From: Fluviicoccus keumensis
GTDB taxonomy: Bacteria > Pseudomonadota > Gammaproteobacteria > Pseudomonadales > Moraxellaceae
NCBI RefSeq assembly: GCF_004217445.1
Contig: NZ_SHKX01000011.1
Location: 275,526-339,525, forward strand
Length of the DNA: 64,000 nucleotides
Reading direction: 5' to 3'
The notes under the pieces are model-generated. The model was given only the letters and a program-made list of their open reading frames with translations. It was not told where the DNA came from and ran no database searches. Numbering within the stretch: the first letter of the stretch is position 1; each line of letters starts with the position of its first letter. This document shows, piece by piece, positions 8,757 to 18,700 of the stretch. Made by a program: the position numbers and the translations under genes.

Positions 8757-9454
8757 ACACGGCCGTGGCGGGCGCGGCTTCGCGGCGGCGCAAACCGAAA
8801 AATCCCTGGGTCGGGCGCATCGTTCAGGCCGTGATTGCGCTGCTGATCATCGGACTGGTGGTTCTGGCGGTGAAGGCGGTGATGTCCGGCCACAAGACGA
8901 AAAAGCCGGTGCCGGACGTGGTGCAGCTGAAATTGCTGACGCCGCCCCCACCGCCGCCTCCTCCGCCCCCGCCGCCGAAGATGGAGCCGAAGCCGGAGAC
9001 GGCGAAAGTGGAGCAACAAGCCCCGACGCCCACACCGCAAGCGCCCGCACCGAAGCTGGATTCACCGCCCGCGCTGGCGGCGGACAGCAGCGGTCCGGGC
9101 GATCTGGCGGGCAAGACCGGGGGAACGCCCTATGAAGGCCCGGCGACCGGCATCGGTAATGGCAACGGCGGCAACGGTGAGGTTGCCCAGTACACCGCCG
9201 TGATTGTGCGGGACCTGCGGCGGGCCTTGCTGGCGGATGACCGCCTGCGCAGCACCATGCACAAGAAAGTGCGGGTGAGCGTCCAGGTGGCGGCGGATGG
9301 TCGCATTGAGCGGGTGACGGTGGTGGATGGCGAAAAACCGGACGTGGACCGCCTGCTGGAGCGCCGCATGACAGCGGTGGGACGGATTTCCAGCGCACCG
9401 CCGGACGGCAAGGCCGGGGTCTACGAAATCAATATTGAACCGGTTCGTTACTGA
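8753..9454 (+). CDS. TonB-like energy transducer
   Basis: TonB spans the periplasm and transmits ExbB/ExbD energy to outer-membrane proteins. Seen in 233 residues: a basic cytoplasmic start, one membrane helix at about 22-45, a run of twelve prolines at 64-75 followed by a Pro/Lys/Glu/Thr-rich linker to about 105, a Gly-rich stretch near 120-145, and a compact C-terminal domain of about 85 residues resembling TonB C-terminal folds. The gene overlaps exbD by 4 bp. Its client is unknown: the window has no classical TonB-dependent receptor with a plug domain, so TpsB or the downstream porin are the local candidates (inference). Confidence 0.82.
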   Translation: MNTAVAGAASRRRKPKNPWVGRIVQAVIALLIIGLVVLAVKAVMSGHKTKKPVPDVVQLKLLTPPPPPPPPPPPPKMEPKPETAKVEQQAPTPTPQAPAPKLDSPPALAADSSGPGDLAGKTGGTPYEGPATGIGNGNGGNGEVAQYTAVIVRDLRRALLADDRLRSTMHKKVRVSVQVAADGRIERVTVVDGEKPDVDRLLERRMTAVGRISSAPPDGKAGVYEINIEPVRY

Positions 9455-9533
9455 CGGACCGGCCACGAAACATCTTACTTAACGTGACGCGGCCGTTCTC
9501 CTGGCGGAGACGGCCTGATCGGAGACTTTGCGA

Positions 9534-11576
9534 ATGAGCACACTCAGGCGTTCCGCCCCCCAGGCCGCCTCTCCTGTCCTGAAGCCGACCTGCCTGGCGC
9601 TGGCGCTGGCGGCGGTCTGGCTGTCTCCGGCCCAAGCCGCCGAGGTTAAGGCTGCCGCCGCGGCAACGCCGGGGGCCGCCATTTCCCCGGACGCTTCCCG
9701 CAACCTGCTGCGCTACCTGATCAATAGCGGCGCCTTGTCGCTGGACGATGTGCGCAAGACGGTGGAACAGATGGCGGCGGACAAGAAGTCGTCGGACGAT
9801 TTGCTGAAGTTTCTGGTCAGCAGCAAGGCGCTGAGCGTGGACGACGCCCGCAAGCTGGTGCAGCAGTTGCAGGCCGGTCAGGCCGCGCCGGAAGCGGCTC
9901 CGGCTGCGCCGGTGAAGCCGGTTGCCGTTGCACCGGTAGTCGCGCCGGTTGCCCCGGCTCCGGTGGTGACTCCGACGGCTGCTCCCGTTGTGGCGGCTGT
10001 TCCCGCCCCGTCGTCGCTACAGGTTCCGGCCGCGCCGGTCGCCGTGACGGCTGTTCCGTCAGCCCCGGCGGCTGCGGTTGCCGAACCGGCGGGCCGGGTG
10101 CGCGCGGTCTACCTGCCGGACAGCGAGCGCCAGAAGATTCGTGATGAGCTGAAAACGGAAGTGCTGGAGGCGGCCAAGAAGGAAGGTTGGGTGCAGGTGG
10201 AGGCCGCCCCGGAATGGACCCGCCGCCTGAAGTTTTCCGGCGACCTGATGGTGCGCCAGCAGAACGATATCTACGGCGACAACAAGATCAACAGCGTCAT
10301 CAACGGCGTGGTGGTGCAGCAGGCGACACCGGTCATCAATTACGGCGCCATCAACGCCGGTTCGCCGGTCAATATCGCCGCGCCCGCCACGGGGCAGCCG
10401 CTGGTGATTCCGGCGCTGAATTCCGATCAGGACCGCGCCCAGTCGCGGCTGCGTGCGCGCCTGGCGTTGCAGGCGCAGGTGAATGAACGCGTGGACGCCT
10501 TGTTCCGCATCACCACCGGCAACACCACCAATCCGGTCTCGACCACCACCACTTTCGGCCCCGACCTGAACAAGCCGGGACTGGCGCTGGACCGTGCTTA
10601 TCTGCGTTACCAGCCCGCAACCGGAACCACGATGTCGGTGGGGCGCATGGCCAGTCCGTGGCTGGCTCCGACTGAGCTGATGTGGGACAAGGATCTGGGC
10701 TTTGACGGCATTGCCGCACAATACCGGCGCGGCTGGGGCGAACACGGCCGCCTGTTCGCCACCGGCGGGGTGTTTGCGCTGTCCGGCGCGGATACGAACT
10801 TTCCGGCCAACAGCCTGACCAAGATCGGCAGCAACGATCGCCGCCTGTTCGGCCTGCAACTGGGCGGCGACTGGCAGGACCGGGGAACGGCCTACCGCGC
10901 CAGTGTCGGCTATTACGATTTCCAGCACCTGCAGGGGGAATTGTCATCGCCATGCTATGCCCCCAATGCCTCCGTGGCCTGCGATACCGACCATACCCGC
11001 GCCACGTCGATGCAGAAGGGAAATACGGTATTCGCGATCCGTCAATTGACGCTGGCGAACGCCACCGATCCGCAATACCAGTATTTCGGGCTGGCGTCGG
11101 CCTTTCGCGTCGCCAACCTCAACCTGACGGTGGATCAGTCGCTGAGCGGGCCGCTGCATTTCCAGTTTGATCTGGAAGCGCTGCAGAACCTGGCGTTTGA
11201 CCGCTCGAAGGTGATCGCCAAGACGCCGAACAACAACTACGGCAATTGCAGCACCGCCGGATGCGTCCCGGCCTATGACGGCGGCGACATGGGCTATCAG
11301 TTCCAGGTGCGGGTGGGTCACGGCAAGGTGGCCGAGCGCGGCCAGTGGAACGCGCAGTTCGGCTATCGCTATATCGAAACCGATGCGGCCCCCGATGCCT
11401 TCACCGATTCGGATTTCCATCTGGGCGGCACCAACGCCAAGGGCTTCTTTGTTGGCGGCAGCTATGGCTTCAGCCATAACGCCTGGGTGGGCGCGCGCTG
11501 GCTGAGCGCTACCGAAATCACCGGCATGCCGCTGGAAATCAATGTGTTGCAACTGGACGTGAACGCCCGGTTCTAA
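9534..11576 (+). CDS. Putative outer-membrane porin (Porin_5-like) with duplicated N-terminal helical hairpin
   Basis: This is a beta-barrel outer-membrane protein of the putative-porin type. Seen: a signal peptide cleaved near AQA at about residue 35, then two similar segments, NLLRYLINSGALSLDDVRK and DLLKFLVSSKALSVDDARK (about 50-110). A Pro/Ala/Val-rich linker (about 115-185) precedes the family-typical helix IRDELKTEVLEAAKKEGW, and a long barrel ends in Phe. The ATG at 9534 is preferred because GGAGA lies 8 nt upstream; an in-frame TTG at 9528 is possible. It follows the TonB-like gene by 79 bp. The linker could let the N-terminal hairpins reach peptidoglycan or TonB (inference). Transported solute unknown. 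Confidence 0.83.
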   Translation: MSTLRRSAPQAASPVLKPTCLALALAAVWLSPAQAAEVKAAAAATPGAAISPDASRNLLRYLINSGALSLDDVRKTVEQMAADKKSSDDLLKFLVSSKALSVDDARKLVQQLQAGQAAPEAAPAAPVKPVAVAPVVAPVAPAPVVTPTAAPVVAAVPAPSSLQVPAAPVAVTAVPSAPAAAVAEPAGRVRAVYLPDSERQKIRDELKTEVLEAAKKEGWVQVEAAPEWTRRLKFSGDLMVRQQNDIYGDNKINSVINGVVVQQATPVINYGAINAGSPVNIAAPATGQPLVIPALNSDQDRAQSRLRARLALQAQVNERVDALFRITTGNTTNPVSTTTTFGPDLNKPGLALDRAYLRYQPATGTTMSVGRMASPWLAPTELMWDKDLGFDGIAAQYRRGWGEHGRLFATGGVFALSGADTNFPANSLTKIGSNDRRLFGLQLGGDWQDRGTAYRASVGYYDFQHLQGELSSPCYAPNASVACDTDHTRATSMQKGNTVFAIRQLTLANATDPQYQYFGLASAFRVANLNLTVDQSLSGPLHFQFDLEALQNLAFDRSKVIAKTPNNNYGNCSTAGCVPAYDGGDMGYQFQVRVGHGKVAERGQWNAQFGYRYIETDAAPDAFTDSDFHLGGTNAKGFFVGGSYGFSHNAWVGARWLSATEITGMPLEINVLQLDVNARF

Positions 11577-11587
11577 GGAGACAGGGG

Positions 11588-12283
11588 ATGAAAACCGCTC
11601 GCCTCATCCTGTGGGTCGCGCTGGCGACGGCGGGGTTGTCCCGTCCGGCGCTGGCCGCCGATCCGGCTGCCGACCGCCTGCGCGATCAGGTGCGTCAGGC
11701 CGTGCTGGAAAAACGCCAGCTGGAAGATGAAAACTTCCAGCTGAAGGCGCAACTGGCCGCTGCCCAGACCGAAGCCGCCAAAGCGCCCAAGGCCGCGCCC
11801 GCGCCGAAAACTTCCCCGGAAGTGCTGAAACTGCGTGAAACGACGCGGGAGCAGAATGACCGTTTTGTGGCGCTGCAAGCCGAACTGGAAGGCGTGCGCG
11901 CCGAGCTGGCCCAGGCCCGCAGCGAACTGGCCCAGACAGGCGTGGCGCTGAAGGAGTTGCAGGCGGTGCGCCTGCAACAGGCCGGGATGCTGCAAAGCGG
12001 AACGGCGCGGGAAAAGATTTGCCTGGACGCCAACGGCAAGCTGGCAGACCTGACCGCCGAGGTCCTGGGTCGCTACCGGCAGCAGGATTTCTGGGAAGCC
12101 CTGCGCGAACACGAAACCGTGACCGGCCTGTATCAGGTGACGCTGGAAAACCTGGTTCAGGATTACCGCCACCGCATGCAGGACGCCACCTTGCCACCGG
12201 TGCCGGATGCTGCCCCGGCCCCGGCGGAAGCCATCAATCCGGCGTCTGCCATCCGTCATCTCCGTCGACCTTCTCAAGGCTGA
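11588..12283 (+). CDS. Secreted coiled-coil protein of unknown function
   Basis: This 231-residue protein has a clear signal peptide (cleavage near ALA, residues 22-24) followed by long heptad-like stretches: RQLEDENFQLKAQLAAAQ near 40-57 and an E/L/A-rich segment near 80-130. It is probably a periplasmic coiled coil. Two short Pro/Ala-rich segments flank the coils. A ribosome-binding site AAGGAG precedes the ATG. It lies 11 bp after the porin gene and 6 bp before the YbjN-like gene, inside the secretion operon. A role as periplasmic spacer or chaperone of the giant exoprotein is plausible but only inferred from position. Confidence 0.72.
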   Translation: MKTARLILWVALATAGLSRPALAADPAADRLRDQVRQAVLEKRQLEDENFQLKAQLAAAQTEAAKAPKAAPAPKTSPEVLKLRETTREQNDRFVALQAELEGVRAELAQARSELAQTGVALKELQAVRLQQAGMLQSGTAREKICLDANGKLADLTAEVLGRYRQQDFWEALREHETVTGLYQVTLENLVQDYRHRMQDATLPPVPDAAPAPAEAINPASAIRHLRRPSQG

Positions 12284-12289
12284 ATACCC

Positions 12290-12721
12290 ATGAACGAAAC
12301 CCTGCTGACCGCCCTGACTCCCGCGCTGATCATCGATGCCCTGCAACAGGCGGGCTGCCGCGCCGCCGAGGTCCGTCATCAACAGGACGTGGTCATCGAA
12401 AGCGCGCTGCAAGGCCTGGGCTTTACCGTGGCCTTCGGCAACCGCCTGCCGGACGAGAGCGGTGAACGTTATGTGGATTGCGCCTTCCGTTGCGTGTTGC
12501 GCATTCAAGGCGATTTCCCCGAAGAAAAAGTGGCGCTGTGGAACCGGGACCGCCGTTTTGCGCGGTTGGCCCGTCATGGCGACGCGCTGGTGCTGTCGCT
12601 GGATGTGCTGCCTGCGGGCGGCGTGTCTGCGGCCTGGCTGCGGGCGCAGGTGGAATTGTGGGACCTGCTGTTGCGGGAATACCTGCGTTTCCTGCAAGCG
12701 CCGGCCGCCGAAGCGGCCTGA
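12290..12721 (+). CDS. YbjN-like domain protein
   Basis: The 143-residue product has no signal peptide. The pattern VALWNRDRRFARL near residue 82, followed by a strand-rich VLSLDVLPAGGVS and a helical C terminus, resembles the YbjN/type III secretion chaperone-like fold. Members of that fold are small chaperone-like or regulatory proteins; none has a clear enzymatic role. It lies 6 bp after the coiled-coil gene and 75 bp before the exoprotein gene. A cytoplasmic chaperone role for the very large TpsA preprotein would fit, as inference. The family assignment is by eye and should be tested with a profile search. Confidence 0.6.
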   Translation: MNETLLTALTPALIIDALQQAGCRAAEVRHQQDVVIESALQGLGFTVAFGNRLPDESGERYVDCAFRCVLRIQGDFPEEKVALWNRDRRFARLARHGDALVLSLDVLPAGGVSAAWLRAQVELWDLLLREYLRFLQAPAAEAA

Positions 12722-12796
12722 CCGTTTCACCCCCGAATAAACCCGCCCGGCGCGGAGGATGTTCCGCCGGGTCTGTTGTTGTCTGGAGTTACCGCC

Positions 12797-15700
12797 ATGA
12801 TCCGCCGCACCCGTTTCCCGCTTCCGGCTCCGCTGCGTTCGCCGATCCTGACGTTATCCGTGGACGGTGGTTTGCGGCTGGCCATTCTGGGCGCGGTCGG
12901 CTGGCTGCCGACGGCCGTGATGGCGGGGCCGGTATTCGGTACGCCGGGCTGGTTTGCGCAGGCGCAGCAGACAGCCGCCGGTCCGGTGGTTCCGGCGGCG
13001 TCAGCCGCGCCGGTCATCAATGCGGGTTCCGTGGCGACACCGATGGCCGCCCAGACGCTGGCGGCGCGCTCGATGGCCGATCTGGGCCGGGCAGCGGCCG
13101 CGATTGTGGCGGCGCAGAAAGCGCAACTGGCGGCGGCGCAGGTAGCGGCCGCCAACTCCTTGCCCACCGGTCTGTCCACCGGCGGTTTGCAGGTGGCGGC
13201 GGGCGTTGCCGGTCATGGTGCGGGTTGCGCTGCGTCGTTCACCTGCCTGTGGCAGAACGCCGATTTGCCGACACAGGCGGTCGGCAGCGACGGCAAGACC
13301 ACCGTCACCATCAACCAGACCGCCAAGAAGGCGATCCTGAGCTGGGATTCCTTCAACGTCAGCGCCGACACCATCCTGCATTTCGACCAGCATCTGGGCA
13401 CGCAGGGTGATGGCAACAATGACTGGGTGGCGTTGAACCGGGTGGGAGCCGGGGCGTCGATGAGCCGTATTTACGGCCAGATCCAGGCGGACGGTTCGGT
13501 GTATTTGATCAACCCGAACGGCATCCTGTTCGGCGCGGGCAGCAAGGTCAACGTGCATTCGCTGCTGGCGTCATCCTTGCCGCTGTACCTGCCGCTGAAC
13601 AGCGCCAGCCTGACGCCCGGCGATGATCCGGCATATCTGGCCCAGTCCAACCGGCTGTTCCTGACCAGCGGCCTGAATACCGTCGGGCAGGGCACGGCCA
13701 ACGGCAATATCCTGGGCATCGGCTCCGGCGGCGTGCAGTCGCTGGCGGCCAACAGCGCCGCCAACCAGCTGATTCTGCCCGGCGAGGTGGAAACCGAAGC
13801 CGGGGCGCGCATCGAGGTCAGCAAGCTGGGCTATGCGTTGCTGGCCGCGCCCACCGTCAACAATGCCGGTTATATCCGGGCGGTGGACGGGCAGGTGATT
13901 CTGGCCGCCGGTCTGGGCGTGGCATTGAAGAATCCGGCCAGCGGCTCGCAATTATTGACGCCGGTGGTCAGTGGCCGCTTGGTGGATGCCGATCATGGCA
14001 ACGCCGATGTGACGCCGGTGACGACCCTGACAAATACCGGCCTGCTGGAGGCGGTGCGCGGCGATGCCCGGCTGCTGGCGGCCAACGTAGTGCAGGACGG
14101 CGTCGTGGCGGCCACGTCCAGCGTCAGCCGTCCCGGCAGCATCAGCGTCAGCGCCATGGATGAGCAGGCGACGGACTCATCACAGGCGCGCACCGGCTCG
14201 GCGGTGCTGACCGGGCGTTCGGTCACGGCGATGCTGCCTGACGGCAACGGCGAAACGACCATTTCCACGGCGGCGGCCACGCAGTCCTTCCAACCGGGCA
14301 GCATCGCCGTGAGCGGCGCGGCCGTGACGCTGCAGGCGGAGGCGCTGGTGGAAGCGCCCGGCCAGAAAGTGACCTTGGCGGCGGTGTCGCAGGATGACGC
14401 CCTGATCGCGCCGCGCGCCCTGAAAGACGGCGCCGTGGCCGGGCGGGTTTACATTGACCGTGATGCGACGGTGGATGTCGCCGGGATTGCCGATATCCGT
14501 CTGGCCATGAACGACAATCTGGTGACGATTGCCCGTCTGGGCCTGAATGAACTGGCCGATTCGCCGCTGCAGCGGGATAGTGTGCTGTATGGGGCGGCCG
14601 TGGTGATCGACAGCCGGCTTTCCGGCACCCGCGATGATGGCGTCAACTGGGTGGGTACGCCGGTCGCCAACCTGAGCGGTTATGTGGACCAGATAGCCCG
14701 CAACATCAACCAGATGCTGCTGAACGGCGGCACGGTGACGCTGGCGGGCAACGAAGTGCTGGCGCAAAGCGGCTCGCACCTGAATCTGGATGGCGGTTAT
14801 GTGCATTATCTGGGCGGCCTGGTGCAGACCACGCGCTTGCTCAGCGCCAACGGTACGCTGGTGGATATCGGCGCGGCCGATCCCTTCGGCGCGTATGTCG
14901 GCATCGCCGGGTTGATGGCCGACAAGAACAGCCGCTGGAACCTGACCTCGACCTATTATTCCCCCTTGCTGAGCGGCGGCGCGGGCAGCGCCGTCTATGA
15001 ATCGGATTACCTCAAAGGCGGCAATGCCGGGGTGCTGAATGTGCTGGGGCTGTCGGCGGCGGTGTTGTCCGGAGATGTTTCCGCGCAAGGTTTAAGCGGC
15101 CGCTATCAGGTGGGCAACGCCAAACCGGCGGCCGGAGGAACCCTGAACCTGGGTGCGGGCAACAACAGCGCCTTGTTGAACCTGACCCTGCCCAGCCCGA
15201 CCGCCGCCTTGCCCGCCGGACGCAGCTATGTGGTGGTCAGCGACGCCCGGACGCTGAACGAGCGGGTGGATGGCACGTTCACCGCAACCACGGTGCTCCC
15301 GGCTGCTACGGCGGCGGCCGATGACACCGCCAACCTGTCGCGCTGGACCGAAGTCTCGGCCAAACTGGTGAAGGACGGCGGCTTTTCCAACCTCAATGTG
15401 CTGGCGGATGACCCCGCGTCCACCGTTCCCGGCGGCGAGATTGTTGTCAAGGCCGACGCGGCGCTCAGCGTGCGCGACGGCGGCGGCATCAGCCTGACCG
15501 GCAGCCGCATTCGTGTCGATGGCGACGTGAGCGCCCGTTCCGGCAAGATCAGCCTGACCGGCACCGGCCGCACCTGGCTGGCGGGTACCACCACCGCCGA
15601 CACGGCGTCTGACGGCCCGTTGGCGGGGGATATCATCATTGGCGGCAGCGCCGTGCTGGATGCTAGTGGTCGCTGGGTCAACGACAGCGGTCGTGACGCC

Positions 15701-18700
15701 GACAGCATCGACGGGGCAGCGGTCCTGAACGGCGGCGCGATCAGTCTGGTGACCCGGCAAAGCGCCATGACCGCCGGCGGCAGCGTTACCGACACCACCG
15801 GCTCCATCCGGCTGGAAAAGGGCAGCTTGCTGAACGTGGCCAGCGGCGGCCGTGTGCTGCCGTCGGGCAAGGTGGCGATGAAGGACAATGTGGCGCTGGG
15901 CAAGGGCGGCGACATCAGCCTGCAAACCTATGTGCCGACCCAGCTGCCTTTTGGCGGCGACGGCGCGCCCGGCCTGCCGACTGATGAACCGGTGTCCCGC
16001 GGCCGTCTGGTGCTGGACGGCGATCTGCGCGCCTATGGCTTTGCGGGCGGCGGCTCGCTGAATCTGCGGGCTCTGGGCATCCAGATCGGCGGCAGCGCCC
16101 CGGCGGACCAGCCGTGGGTGCTGACCCTGCCGGAAAGCTGGTTTGCGGGCACCGGTTTTGGTTCGGTGCAGTTGCAGGCGGAGTACAACGCCGAAGTCGC
16201 GCCGCTGGCCAAGGTCAACCTCAGCCAGAACAGCTTCCTGCTGAATGATCTGCTGTCGCCAACGCTGGCGGCGACCGGGACTGATCTGGCCACCGCCGGT
16301 TTCCTGCATATCGGGCGTCAGGATGATTACCACCGGCAGGCGGTCAATTTTGCCCTCTATGGCGGTGATTACGCCACCTGGCATACCGCCGCGCTTGGCG
16401 GCACGCCGCCGGATTACAGCGCTGACGGCATTACCGGCGCGGTGACGCTGGGCAAGAACGCCGTGATCAGCGCCGATGCCGGGGCCAACATCGTGCTGGG
16501 TTCGCATACCCAGGTGACGGTGGACGGAACCATCACCGCCCACGGCGGCAGCATTACCCTGACCGGCGATACCGCCCGGGGCGGCTACGCGCAGAACCCC
16601 GGCCTGATCGTCAACGGCAATGCCTGGACCTCGGACAACAAATCGGTGTGGCTGGGCGCGAATACGCTGCTGGATGTGTCGGGAACGGTATTGCAGGACC
16701 CCTACGCGGGCAAGGCGGGGTTTACCGTCGCCAGCGCCGGGAAAGTGCTGGATGGCGGAACCATCACCCTGAGCAATGACACCGGTTATGTGATTGCGCT
16801 GAACTGCCTGGATAGCGGGGAATGCAGCGGCGACACTGCCGCGCGGGCGGCGCGGCTGAATGTATCGGGTGCGGCGGGCAGCCTGCTGACGGCATCCGTT
16901 ACCGGGTCACAATGGAAGCCGCGGGCGGTGGCGGGCAATGCGGGCGTGATCCGCCTGGGCGCGTCAAAGGGACTGTATTTCCACGGGGACATGCAGGGGC
17001 AGGCCGGGTCGGCCGCCACCGAGGGCGGTGCGCTGGAAATCCGGCCGCTGACCGGTCGTCTGCAAACAGCAGAAGACTTTGCCGGCGCCACGGCGCTTAG
17101 CCTCAGCGCCAAAGCGATTGCCATGCCGGAAGGAGCGAAGCTGCCCGGTCAGAGCGACACGCTGATTGAAGAAGACGGCCCCACCGGCGTCCTCCATTTC
17201 GCCACTGACAGCCTGAAGAACTCCGGTATCAGCCGCCTGCATCTGGGCGTCGACCCGACGCTGAACACCGCCGCCGCACCGCTGCCGACGCTGGTGACGG
17301 AAAATATCGACCTGACGCTGGGCCGCGAGCTGCTGATCAATACCTCGGTCATCCGCGGCCCGGCGACCAGTATTACGGTCGAGGTGAATGAAGAAACCGG
17401 CGATCAGACCGGCAAGGTCATTTTCAACACCCCGTCCATCACCATTAATCTGGACGCTCCCTACGTCGGGCTGAGCGGCTTGCAGTATGGCGGTAATTAT
17501 CCGCAGTATTTCGCCACGGACGATTTCAACAATGTCATTCCGACCGATGTGGACGGTAACCCCCTGCTGACGGCGGCGTTCGCCCGCGACTACACCGCGC
17601 GCGATGTTTTCCGTTACAAGGACGAAGACCGGATCATCACCGTCTATGCGCCGACCACGGATGACTCCGGCGACACCTCGGGCAGCGACCTGCTGCCGTT
17701 GTTCTACCGTTCCACCCTGAACATCAACGCCGACAACATGGATATCGGCGGGCAGTTCCTGGCCGACGGTTTCGCCAAGGTCAATCTGGGGGCGACGCAG
17801 GACATGCGTTTCGTTACGCCGTCCACTTACGATTACTTGCGCGACCCCGCCAATCCCGCTAAGGCCAGCGCCATTCCCGGCTCGCTGATGACCACGGCCG
17901 ACCTGACGCTGACCGCCGGGCAGTTGTACCCCGCCAGCGGCAACAAGTTTGTGCTGACCGCGCTGGGCCATTCGCTCAGCCATGTCGAGGCCGATGATCC
18001 CACCGATCCGGAAACCTCGTACACCCAATACACCGAAACGACCGGCGGCTCCATCACCATCAAAGGCACGGGAGCGAAGACCGTGACGCCGTTGTCCGCG
18101 GGCGGCAGCCTGATCTTCAATGCCGCAACCATCAGCCAGCAGGGCGTTATCCGCGCGCCCGCCGGCGAGATTGTGCTGGGGGCCGGCATCAGCGCCACTG
18201 ACGGCGAAGCGCAGTCCTTGCTGCGCTACAACGCCATCAGTCTGGATGGCAGCACCCTCAGCGTGCAGATGCCGGTGATGGCGACAACCTCGGTGACGCT
18301 GGCGAAGGACAGCCTGACCTCGGTATCGCTGGATGGCCTGACCGTGCCCTACGGCGTTACCGCCGACGAGCAGAACCTGCAATATAACGGCAGCGTCTAT
18401 TCGGGGGCCGGAGCCGCTACGTCCTCGGCGGTGCTGACCTCGTCGCCCGACAAGCAGATCCGCGTGCAGGGCGGCACGGTGAAGCTGGTGTCGGGCGCGG
18501 TGGTCAACCTGACCGGCGACGGCGATCTGCTGGCGCAAGAGTGGGTGGCGGGCACCGGCGGCTCGCGGGATGTGCTGTCCGCCTACAACACCAGCTATGC
18601 GACCGGCAGCGCCGTGAAAGCGCCGTTGTACAAGGACGGTCGCACGGTATACGCCGTGCTGCCGGGCAAGCAGTCCGCGCTGGCGGCCTATGATCCGCAG

